A stretch of 13,214 nt of DNA from an uncultured Desulfobacterium sp. (GTDB lineage: Bacteria; Desulfobacterota; Desulfobacteria; Desulfobacterales; Desulfobacteraceae), in NCBI GenBank assembly GCA_937124525.1, contig CAKZLA010000075.1, positions 1 to 13,214 of the forward strand. Reading direction: 5' to 3'. How positions within the stretch are numbered: the stretch's first letter is position 1; every line of letters starts with the position of its first letter. The position numbers and the translations under genes are program-made. The notes under the pieces are model-generated. The model made no database searches, was not told the origin of the DNA, and saw nothing but the letters and a program-made list of their open reading frames with translations. Below are positions 1-6,433 of the stretch, one piece after another.

Positions 1-485
1 GATCCGAGAACCATGGTGGCGTTTGTTTTGGCGTTGAATACATCATCTTTACCTGCATGGGTTTTGATGCTCCCTTTGAATGTACTGATTTTTTGGGTGG
101 AAATCAAAATAACACCACCTGCAGCATCGCTTCCATGGGACACCCCGCCCTTGCCTTTAAAAATTTCAATTTTTTCAATATGATCTATATTCACCATATC
201 CCACCGTACCCCGCCGTGGGTGGCAGTGGGATCGTTGAGGGGCTTTCCGTTAACATAAACCTTGACCTTGGATGATCCATGGATGGAAACGGATGTATCG
301 CCGCCCCGGACCCCTGGTACCTGGTTTAATATATCTGCCATGCTATTGACGTTCATGGCTTCAATCTCTTTGGCAGTGATCGTGATGGCATCACTGTCGT
401 CCGAGGCTATTGAAGCTATTGGAAAGTATAAAAACAAACACCAGACCCCCACAATAATTGCCGTAACAACTTGTTTACCTGCCAT
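1..485 (-). CDS. TonB-dependent outer-membrane receptor (BtuB-like), N-terminal part, cut by window edge
   Basis: Outer-membrane gated channel, most likely for corrinoids, powered by TonB. The first 161 codons are visible and the gene runs off the left edge with no stop. Residues 1-28 form a signal peptide (MAGKQVV, then a hydrophobic core ending PIASIAS). A TonB-box-like stretch, DAITITA, sits at 32-38. A plug domain follows, with the hallmarks ILNQVPGVR (52-60), VYVNGKPLNDP (76-86), IEKIEIFKG (103-111) and SDAAGGVILIST (119-130). The ATG at 483-485 is supported by AAGGAAA just upstream. The gene is divergent from the cobalamin-riboswitch operon starting near 860, which points to a cobalamin or cobinamide substrate. 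The plug alone cannot exclude a siderophore or heme. I see no riboswitch on this strand upstream of the gene. Confidence 0.9.
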   Translation of the reverse strand, partial: MAGKQVVTAIIVGVWCLFLYFPIASIASDDSDAITITAKEIEAMNVNSMADILNQVPGVRGGDTSVSIHGSSKVKVYVNGKPLNDPTATHGGVRWDMVNIDHIEKIEIFKGKGGVSHGSDAAGGVILISTQKISTFKGSIKTHAGKDDVFNAKTNATMVLG

Positions 486-573
486 ACCGTTTCCTTGATT
501 TTTCTCTAAAATAAATATCGTATGAAAAAATAATACGGATCGAATGAATTCTAATTTTAGTATGATCCTCGTC

Positions 574-697
574 AGTCCTAAGTTCTTTGCATGTTGTGTA
601 TTGAGATTTGCTAACCCCCTGAAATTATAGAGCCTGTACCTTAAAGCTTGATTTTATAGGTTTTAATGATTTCAATGAGTTATGAGAACTTAGGACT
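574..697. repeat. Inverted-repeat element A, degenerate MITE-like copy
   Basis: A perfect 13-bp inverted repeat, AGTCCTAAGTTCT (574-586) and AGAACTTAGGACT (685-697), encloses about 100 bp without a gene. The right end (TTATGAGAACTTA) resembles the TTATTGAGAACTTAC end of the elements at 9422-9522 and 10998-11203. An internal stretch (ATAGAGCCTGTACC, near 627) aligns with ATAAAGCCTGCTTACC in the 9422 element, so I place it in the same family. A 9-bp direct repeat, AGTATGATC, lies outside at 559-567 and 702-710 but is offset from the inverted repeat by 6 and 4 bp. It is therefore not a clean target duplication. The element sits between the divergent receptor gene and the operon. Confidence 0.6.
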
Positions 698-825
698 CTT
701 GAGTATGATCAAAAACAAAAAAATATTGGAATTTAATGGGTTGAATTGATACAAAGGCAACGTAGGCTAAGCGCTTTTTTTGAATTAGTCAATATATTTT
801 TACCGTCAAATTTATTTTTTTGAGC

Positions 826-854
826 TTGACTTTCTTTTTTATCCTTTGTAATTT
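826..854 (+). promoter_or_regulatory. Possible promoter of the cobalamin-riboswitch operon
   Basis: TTGACT at 826-831 is a good -35 match. TAATTT (849-854, 17-bp spacing) or TGTAAT (847-852, 15-bp spacing) could serve as -10. Either places the transcript start just ahead of the riboswitch aptamer. This is consensus matching only; the -10 is weak or the spacing short. Confidence 0.4.
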
Positions 855-865
855 ACGCAGATAGT

Positions 866-1020
866 TTATCAGGTTTTGCTGTTGCAAATAGGGAATCCCG
901 TGAAAATCGGGAACGGGCCCGCCGCTGTAATCGGGGACGAAAACTGCAAACATGTCACTGGATTTTAACATCTGGGAAGGCGCAGTCAGTAGAGAGATCC
1001 GAAAGCCAGAAGACCTGCTT
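866..1020 (+). ncRNA. Cobalamin riboswitch (aptamer)
   Basis: The conserved core is plain to see: AGGGAATCCCGTGAAAATC then GGGAACGGGCCCGCCGCTGT (about 888-927), matching the family pattern GGGAA..GGTGAAA.TC...CCCGC..CTGT. The signature B12 box follows, AGCCAGAAGACCTGC (1004-1018). The aptamer binds adenosylcobalamin or a related corrinoid and normally lowers expression of the downstream uptake genes. Every gene it could control here fits corrinoid uptake except the CcsA/ResB and peptide/radical SAM genes, which it links to that pathway. The 5' boundary is approximate. Confidence 0.94.
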
Positions 1021-1226
1021 GGTGAACAGAAGCAATTTAACAAAACAGGGGCGTATAGATTAAATTGATTTCCCTTGTACATGACACATAAAACATCACC
1101 GGCTTGACCTGTGAAAATCAGGAGATCAACCTGCCATGTGATGTCAACACTTTTAGTTAAATTGTTTCAGGACACATTGCATGGGAATGCATTTATGTCC
1201 AACATACTCCCATGGATAAAAAAGGG
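1021..1226 (+). promoter_or_regulatory. Structured leader between riboswitch and terminator (expression platform)
   Basis: About 200 nt without a convincing gene. A 7-bp stem, ACATCAC (1093-1099) with GTGATGT (1138-1144), encloses CCTG (1108-1111), CAGG (1119-1122) and CCTG (1130-1133). The middle CAGG can pair with either CCTG, which gives mutually exclusive hairpins. CATGGGA (about 1179-1185) and TCCCATG (about 1208-1214) can form a further stem. The segment around 1118-1134 (ATCAGGAGATCAACCTGCC) resembles a second, interrupted B12 box. I infer a switching platform; the structures were found by eye. Confidence 0.5.
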
Positions 1227-1265
1227 AAATCCACGGATTTGGTAATTATAATCTGTGGATTTTTT
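1227..1265 (+). terminator. Intrinsic terminator ahead of the operon
   Basis: AAATCCACGGAT (1227-1238) pairs with ATCTGTGGATTT (1251-1262), 12 pairs with one G-U, across a 12-nt loop. It runs into a T tract (1260-1265). Lying between the cobalamin riboswitch and the first gene (1282), it is the likely OFF element: ligand binding would favour this hairpin and stop transcription before the operon. Confidence 0.87.
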
Positions 1266-1281
1266 GCGTTTATGGGGGGAC

Positions 1282-1386
1282 ATGAAACACCGAACAAAAC
1301 ATTTTACCTACACTTGCCTCTCTTCTGGCACCTCCATCAGGCTTCCCCACCGCGCATTAGAGGAGGCTGTCCACTACCATGTCTGA
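1282..1386 (+). CDS. cbpA: 34-residue Cys/His-rich peptide, probable radical SAM-modified precursor (CbpA-like)
   Basis: A short gene directly after the riboswitch terminator. It starts MKHRTKHFTYTC and ends ALEEAVHYHV. It contains five His (3, 7, 23, 31, 33), one Cys (12) and two Tyr (10, 32), with no membrane segment and no CXXCH motif. A G-rich stretch, GGGGGGA (1274-1280), precedes the ATG. Its stop (1384-1386) overlaps the ATG of the next gene (1379), so translation is probably coupled. Size, position at the head of an operon ending in a radical SAM/SPASM gene, and riboswitch control fit the precursor of a modified peptide. From memory, family databases list such a pair as CbpA (precursor) and CbpB (enzyme). 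I could not run the comparison, so the name is tentative. The modification, its site and the role (metal or corrinoid handling?) are unknown. Confidence 0.7.
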   Translation: MKHRTKHFTYTCLSSGTSIRLPHRALEEAVHYHV

Positions 1387-2128
1387 ATTCATACAGGACA
1401 GTTTTCTGGCGGCAACCATCTGCTACATCATCAGCCTGGCTTTCATGCTCCGGCATTACAAAACCGGTGCCACTGTTTTTTTAACCGTGGGATGTCTTTG
1501 TAACGCCCTGTCCCTGGGGGTACGGTACTACACCTCTTTTCCCCTGCTTCCCCTTTATCAGAGTTCTTATTTTGTGCCCTGCATTCTTGGTTTTTGTTGC
1601 ATGAAACCGTTTTTTTCCCATTCCGGTCATCCTGTTCATCTGCTGACAGTATCATTTCTGGCCATAACAGCACTGTTATTTCCCAATGATTACTACCTTC
1701 CGTTTTTACAGTTTAAAACCCTCCTTTCCCATTTTTTCTTTCTCTTTGGGGTTGTGGGCAAGGCCATGTTCTTCATGTCCGGCATCTGGGCATTGATGAT
1801 CTTAATGGGATCAGACATTTCAGAAAACACAAAAAAGATGAGCACCACTGCCATGTGGGGATTCTTTTTCTGGACCCTGTCCATTTTTTCCGGTGCGCTG
1901 TGGGCTTATCTGGGGTGGGGCTCACCGGTTATCTGGGATGATCCGCTTTTGAGCACCACCATGGCGGTGTGGCTTTATTATACCCTGTTTTTGCATCTCC
2001 ATCTAATTCCCAGATTATACAGGCCCGTTCCGCGGTCTATCCTGGCCCTGCTGGGGACGATGATTATGTTTGTCAGTACTTGTGTGCCAGAACTTGGCAT
2101 TTTCAGATGGCCGGGGGGGCTCTTGTGA
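1379..2128 (+). CDS. CcsA/CcmC-like heme-handling membrane protein
   Basis: A 249-residue multi-pass membrane protein of the cytochrome c assembly (CcsA/ResC) type. The tryptophan-rich heme-handling motif is W175-AYLG-W180-GSPVI-W186-DDP, followed by AVWLYYTLFLHL (196-207), as in the WA..WG.YW.WDP family pattern. His118 in LLSHFFFLFGVVGKA corresponds by eye to the conserved periplasmic heme-ligand His before that motif. The usual second His near the C-terminus (family form NFLG.G.HSY) is missing; the protein ends STCVPELGIFRWPGGLL. The family passes heme to apocytochrome c together with ResB. No cytochrome gene is present, so the cargo here is open. Start ATG 1379 overlaps the preceding peptide gene by 8 bp; AGGAGG (1361-1366) lies 12 nt upstream, a slightly long spacing. 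The stop overlaps the next start (GTGA). Confidence 0.85.
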   Translation: MSEFIQDSFLAATICYIISLAFMLRHYKTGATVFLTVGCLCNALSLGVRYYTSFPLLPLYQSSYFVPCILGFCCMKPFFSHSGHPVHLLTVSFLAITALLFPNDYYLPFLQFKTLLSHFFFLFGVVGKAMFFMSGIWALMILMGSDISENTKKMSTTAMWGFFFWTLSIFSGALWAYLGWGSPVIWDDPLLSTTMAVWLYYTLFLHLHLIPRLYRPVPRSILALLGTMIMFVSTCVPELGIFRWPGGLL

Positions 2129-2961
2129 AAATAGTTCATACGATGTGGTTTTTTTGTGGGCATATTCACCTGACCCTTGTTATCATTGGCCTTATGATGG
2201 TGGACCTTTTTGTTGGATATCATCCGTTGAAACATCATCCAGAGCTTTTTGCCCCCATCAATGATATGGGATTTTATAAGTGGTCCATGACCTATGGGGT
2301 TCACTATTTAAAACACACGGCCTGGTTATTTATACTGGTGGGACTGCTGGCAAGCCTTTCCATCAACACCTTTGTCTGCACCACCCATCGCATGACAAAG
2401 TTGATCAAACACCGCAGCTCATTTTCCACACCAATTCAATTTTTATTTAGATTATCCCCCCACATCATGCACTACAGCATGCTGCTGATGTTTTTGGGAT
2501 ATCTCATCAGTTATCTCGGTGCCGGTACCCACATGGGAAAGGTCCTACTGCCAGGAATATCCATATCTCTGAGTTCTCCGGCCTGTACCATTACCCTGAA
2601 AAAACTTGACATTGATTACTACCGGGGAGACCGCATTGCCCACATGGAAAAAAGAGCCATTAACGTAAAAGCCGTAATTGAAATTAAAAATGATCACAGG
2701 CAAAAACATGCCACCCTGGGATTTAATCAACCCATCTATTTTTCCCCCATTTCCATCCATTTAAAGGATTTCGCACCCAAAACCAGTGGGGGAATGGAAC
2801 GGAGACGTTTTATTCATGTCATTATCAAAAATGATCCGGGAAAATATTACTATTTTGTGGGCATGTTGTGTTTCACCCTGGGACTGTTCATGTATCTCTG
2901 GGAAAAAAAAGTCAAAAAGGGAGAGTTTAAAGTTTCCCATGGACAAAAAACAAATAAATGA
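2125..2961 (+). CDS. ResB-like (Ccs1) membrane protein, short form
   Basis: A 278-residue protein with the ResB layout: transmembrane segments near 8-30, 66-84 (TAWLFILVGLLASLSINTFVC) and 113-133, a soluble periplasmic region of about 100 residues, and a last membrane segment near 242-260 followed by a basic tail. ResB works with CcsA in System II cytochrome c assembly, delivering heme and keeping Cys residues reduced. Classical ResB is considerably longer, so this is a reduced version. GTG 2125 is chosen because it overlaps the preceding stop (GTGA) and has a G-rich stretch upstream; longer in-frame starts would lie inside the CcsA-like gene. His residues at 5, 13, 15, 60, 64, 113 and 116 are candidate heme ligands by position only. 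Pairing with the CcsA-like protein is inferred from adjacency. Confidence 0.83.
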   Translation: MKIVHTMWFFCGHIHLTLVIIGLMMVDLFVGYHPLKHHPELFAPINDMGFYKWSMTYGVHYLKHTAWLFILVGLLASLSINTFVCTTHRMTKLIKHRSSFSTPIQFLFRLSPHIMHYSMLLMFLGYLISYLGAGTHMGKVLLPGISISLSSPACTITLKKLDIDYYRGDRIAHMEKRAINVKAVIEIKNDHRQKHATLGFNQPIYFSPISIHLKDFAPKTSGGMERRRFIHVIIKNDPGKYYYFVGMLCFTLGLFMYLWEKKVKKGEFKVSHGQKTNK

Positions 2962-2995
2962 CCATGGTTCCGGGCCATTGTCAGGAGAATCAATC

Positions 2996-4117
2996 ATGAA
3001 AAAAAAGGTGCTGGCAATACTTATCTGCGGTTTGTTCATGCTGATCGGGTGTCGTTCAGATGACAAACAACAAGAGGCATCGGATACGAAGTCAGATAAA
3101 ATAAGTTTTATGAGCATTGGGGGCTTTTCCGTTAATCCCATTGAAAAGGGGTGGGTGGAAGTCCGGGACGGAGCGGGCAGGGACTTTGTGCTGATCCCCC
3201 GGGGAGAAACACCACCGGCAGGGTACGAGCCCCGACAGATTATTTATACACCGGTTCAAAGGGTGGCAGCCTATGGCTCCTTTGATGTCGCCATTTTAAA
3301 AGCGCTGGGGGTTTTGGAAGATGTGCTGGTGGGGGTTACCACCAAAAAAAAGGAGTGGACCATTCCCGAGGTTGTAAATGGGATGGAGAAGGGTAAAATA
3401 GCCTTTCTCGGCAATTACAATGCCATTGATTTTGAGCGACTTAAACAATGTGAACCAGAACTTGTGATGACCTGGGATATGTCCATCATCCCCATGGTGG
3501 AAGAGATGGGGGCGGCCTGTGTAATTACCACTACACCGGTGGCCATGTGCCTCAATGCCAGGATGCAGTTTGTCAACTTTATCGCTCCTTTTTTCAACAA
3601 GGAAAAAGAGGCACGGCAATACTTTCACAGGGTGGCGGACTCCCTTGAGCGTATCAGGGAAACCACCCACAACGCCACAGACCAGCCCAAGGTCATGTGG
3701 GGGGATATCTATGAAAAAAGAGTGCTGGTGGAACCCGGGAATGCCTGGGTGGGGGAACTTGTGGGCCTGGCCCAGAGCGATTACCTGTTTGACGATGTGT
3801 TTGGGAAATCCTGCATTGAAATTTCCCTGGAGCGATTTTTATTCAGTGGCCAGGATGCCGAAATTTTCTTTACCTACCGCACCCCGAAAAACGGGGCCAC
3901 CTCCAAGGCGGCCCTTGCCCGGGCCAACCCCATGATTGCCGGATTAAAACCGTTAAAGGACGGTAAGGTATACTCCCCTCTGCCCCACTACACCCAGTCC
4001 GGGGACCGGCTGGATGAAATTTTAACGGACATTGCTGCTATTATTCATCCCTCATGTTATCCGGGATACAAATCTAAATTTTTCAGGGAACTGCCTGACA
4101 ATGATCCAGAATCATGA
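2996..4117 (+). CDS. btuF: BtuF-like corrinoid-binding lipoprotein of an ABC importer
   Basis: A 373-residue substrate-binding protein of the BtuF/FepB fold. It starts with a lipoprotein signal peptide MKKKVLAILI...LIGC, lipidated Cys19, so it should be anchored facing the periplasm. The binding domain starts with the family-typical WVEVRDGAGRDFVLIPRG (53-70) and goes on through VQRVAAYGSFDVAILKALG (87-105) and LGNYNAIDFERL to the C-terminal lobe. It would hand corrinoid collected by the TonB receptor to the BtuC/BtuD importer. ATG 2996 is preferred over longer in-frame starts because AGGAG sits 8 nt upstream and the signal peptide begins there. It lies 34 bp after the ResB-like gene. The substrate is inferred from the riboswitch, not from binding residues; a siderophore-type ligand is possible but less likely. 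Confidence 0.9.
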   Translation: MKKKVLAILICGLFMLIGCRSDDKQQEASDTKSDKISFMSIGGFSVNPIEKGWVEVRDGAGRDFVLIPRGETPPAGYEPRQIIYTPVQRVAAYGSFDVAILKALGVLEDVLVGVTTKKKEWTIPEVVNGMEKGKIAFLGNYNAIDFERLKQCEPELVMTWDMSIIPMVEEMGAACVITTTPVAMCLNARMQFVNFIAPFFNKEKEARQYFHRVADSLERIRETTHNATDQPKVMWGDIYEKRVLVEPGNAWVGELVGLAQSDYLFDDVFGKSCIEISLERFLFSGQDAEIFFTYRTPKNGATSKAALARANPMIAGLKPLKDGKVYSPLPHYTQSGDRLDEILTDIAAIIHPSCYPGYKSKFFRELPDNDPES

Positions 4118-4166
4118 GCCAAAATATGAAAATTCATGAATTTAAAGGGAAAAATAAGGTGACGCA

Positions 4167-5225
4167 TTGACAACCACAGCAATCCAGCCTTCGGGCACCA
4201 TGGCATTTCGCCGGGGGGTGATGAAGCGACAAAAGTTATGCCTTGCCATCGTTGGCATTCTGTTATTGGTTTTTATGGCCGTGAATATTCTGGTGGGATC
4301 GGTGACCATCCCCTTTTCTGAAATGCTGGACATTTTGTTGCATCATGACACCACCAGCACCAAAGGATTTATTATCTGGAACATCAGAATTCCCCGGGCC
4401 ATTGCGGCAGGGTTGGGGGGGGCTTACCTGTCTGTGGCAGGTCTGTTACTCCAGGTTTATTTTAGAAACCCCATTGTGGGGCCATTTATTCTGGGCATCT
4501 CATCCGGGGCCACGCTTTTTGTATCGGTGGTGATGCTAAGCACCATCTCATTGGGCTTTACCGTGTTAAATCCTTTCATGTGCACCCTTGCCGCCTTTGC
4601 CGGGGCATATGGTACCATGCTCGTTGTATTAAGTGTTGCCACCCGGGTTAAAAACGGGGTGACCCTGCTCATTGTTGGGCTTATGATGGGTTATTTATGC
4701 CATGCCGTCACCAGTGTACTGGTGGCCTTTGCAGAAAAGGAGAAAATAAAGGGATTTGTTCTGTGGCAACTGGGAAGCTTTTCAGGATTTAAATGGACCG
4801 AGATTGAAATCATGCTGGTGGTGGGAGGGGCTATTCTTGTGCTGGTCTATTTTCTGGCCAAACCCCTTAATGCATTTTTGCTGGGTGAAGATTATGCCGC
4901 ATCCATGGGGGTTAACATCAAATTATTCCGCATGCTGATTTTGTTGAGTGCCTGTGCCCTTGCCGGCATGGTCACTTCTGTGGCCGGGCCCGTGGCCTTT
5001 GTAGGCCTTGCGGTTCCCCATATGGTCCGGCTTTTATTCTCCACCTCGGACAATAAAATTCTCATTCCCGGCACCATATTGGTGGGGGCCATGATCATCA
5101 GTTTGTGTGATTTTATTGCCCGCATGGTCTTTTCCCCTGTGGAACTTCCCATCAGTGCCGTCACCGCCTTTTTCGGGGCGCCGGTGGTGTTAAGCCTGCT
5201 CATGAAAAGGAGGGTTGACATATGA
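4167..5225 (+). CDS. btuC: BtuC-like permease of cobalamin ABC importer (FecCD family)
   Basis: A 352-residue inner-membrane permease with about ten membrane segments. Family motifs are clear: IRIPRAIAAGLGGAYLSVAG (73-92), LLLQVYFRNP (93-102), LGISSGATL (109-117), the cytoplasmic LLGEDYAASMG (238-248), AGPVAFVGLAVPHMVRLL (273-290) and ELPISAVTAFFGAP (326-339). It forms the translocation path and docks the ATPase through the 280-290 region. The chosen start is TTG 4167, preceded by AAGG at 7 nt. ATG 4200 and ATG 4221 are alternatives without a well-spaced ribosome site, and they would trim only the cytoplasmic N-terminus. The stop overlaps the next ATG (ATGA). Confidence 0.94.
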   Translation: MTTTAIQPSGTMAFRRGVMKRQKLCLAIVGILLLVFMAVNILVGSVTIPFSEMLDILLHHDTTSTKGFIIWNIRIPRAIAAGLGGAYLSVAGLLLQVYFRNPIVGPFILGISSGATLFVSVVMLSTISLGFTVLNPFMCTLAAFAGAYGTMLVVLSVATRVKNGVTLLIVGLMMGYLCHAVTSVLVAFAEKEKIKGFVLWQLGSFSGFKWTEIEIMLVVGGAILVLVYFLAKPLNAFLLGEDYAASMGVNIKLFRMLILLSACALAGMVTSVAGPVAFVGLAVPHMVRLLFSTSDNKILIPGTILVGAMIISLCDFIARMVFSPVELPISAVTAFFGAPVVLSLLMKRRVDI

Positions 5226-6433
5226 ACACTCCAAAAACCATCTTATCCACCCGGGATCTTTGTGTTGGCTATCCCAAAAAAGAGATTCTTAAGGGGGTGG
5301 CGTTAGAGTTTTCCAAGGGAGAATTCATCTCCCTTTTAGGACCCAATGGGGCTGGTAAAACAACCCTTTTGAGGACCTTGTCCAAACACCTTAAATCCAT
5401 CAATGGCCAGGTGCTGATCAACAATGAAGATCTGTGCATCATCAAACAGGAACACCTGGCCCGGACCATGTCCGTGGTGCTCACGGAAAAGGTGACGCCC
5501 CCCCTGTTTAAGGTGTATGATTTTGTGGCCATGGGCCGCTATCCACACACCCATTGGAGCGGCAGGCTGGAAGAAAAAGACGATGGGGTAATCATGGAAG
5601 CCCTCACCATGGTCCATGCCCAGGACCTTGTTTTCAGAGATCTTTCCACCCTTAGTGACGGTGAACGACAAAAGGTATTGGTGGCAAGGGCACTGGCCCA
5701 GCAGCCGGATATTATTTTATTAGATGAACCCACCATGCATCTGGACTTGAAACACCGCATGGAGGTGATGTCCATCCTCCAGCGACTGTGCCGGGACAAG
5801 GGGATCTGCGTTGTTGCCTCCCTCCACGATGTGGATCTTGCCGCCAAGCTCTCCGATAAAGTGGCCCTGGTAAAAGGGGGCATAATTCAAGCCTTTGGTC
5901 CCCCGGAAAATGTGCTGCAGGATGACACGGTAACAGAACTTTATGACTTCAGTAATGCTTGTTTCAACCGGATGCTTGGCACCATTGAAATGAAAAATAA
6001 TGAAAAAAAAGGCAAGGTGTTTGTGGTGGGGGGCATGGGCAGTGCATCGGTGCTTTATCGGCTGTTGGCCAAAAAAGAGTACCAGATTTTCACTGGCATG
6101 CTCCACCAGAATGATATTGATTACCATGTGGCCCATTCCCTGGGGGCCCACTGCCTGGTACAGCCTTACATAGATACCTTTTCAAAGGAAATATGCCAGT
6201 GGGCAAAGGAGGAGATGAGGCAGTGCGAATGGGTCGTTGACACGGGATTTACCCTGGAAAAAGTAAATGTGGACAATATCGACCTGTTAAAAGATGCCCT
6301 GGCCATGAAAAAACCATTGCTCAGCCTGAGAAACGGTCAGAGCCGGGCCCATTTCACGGCCCAGGAATACGATGAAATACACTTTTGGGACGATGAATGC
6401 CAGCTTGTGGATGAGATGGAAACCATGTCGTGA
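5222..6433 (+). CDS. btuD: BtuD-like ABC ATPase with extra C-terminal domain
   Basis: A 403-residue protein. Residues 1-255 are a FecE/BtuD ATPase: Walker A GPNGAGKTT (40-48), signature LSDGERQ (144-150), Walker B IILLDEPT (164-171), D-loop HLDL (173-176) and switch His202. At the Q-loop position I read VVLTEK (85-90), with Thr88 where Gln is usual; I recall this variant in BtuD relatives. Residues about 264-400 are an added domain starting KVFVVGGMGSASVLYRLL, with a Gly-rich nucleotide-fold look (strand, GGxGS, helix), then GMLHQNDIDY and HSLGAHCLVQ. Similar tails occur in other corrinoid-type ATPases; their function is unknown to me. It drives import through BtuC, overlaps btuC by 4 bp and overlaps the next gene by 4 bp. 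Confidence 0.95.
   Translation: MNTPKTILSTRDLCVGYPKKEILKGVALEFSKGEFISLLGPNGAGKTTLLRTLSKHLKSINGQVLINNEDLCIIKQEHLARTMSVVLTEKVTPPLFKVYDFVAMGRYPHTHWSGRLEEKDDGVIMEALTMVHAQDLVFRDLSTLSDGERQKVLVARALAQQPDIILLDEPTMHLDLKHRMEVMSILQRLCRDKGICVVASLHDVDLAAKLSDKVALVKGGIIQAFGPPENVLQDDTVTELYDFSNACFNRMLGTIEMKNNEKKGKVFVVGGMGSASVLYRLLAKKEYQIFTGMLHQNDIDYHVAHSLGAHCLVQPYIDTFSKEICQWAKEEMRQCEWVVDTGFTLEKVNVDNIDLLKDALAMKKPLLSLRNGQSRAHFTAQEYDEIHFWDDECQLVDEMETMS

Noticed and set aside
57..498. Two + strand open frames at the left edge
   Set aside because: They are the antisense of the TonB-receptor signal peptide and plug domain, which read continuously on the - strand with clear family motifs.
789..1082. 97-codon open frame on the - strand
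   Set aside because: It covers the antisense of the cobalamin riboswitch, whose conserved bases explain the sequence.
1212..1484. 90-codon open frame spanning the terminator and the start of the CcsA-like gene
   Set aside because: It starts before the terminator hairpin, reads through it, and overlaps the membrane-protein gene out of frame; the protein has no family character. The shorter frame at 1282 fits the context better.
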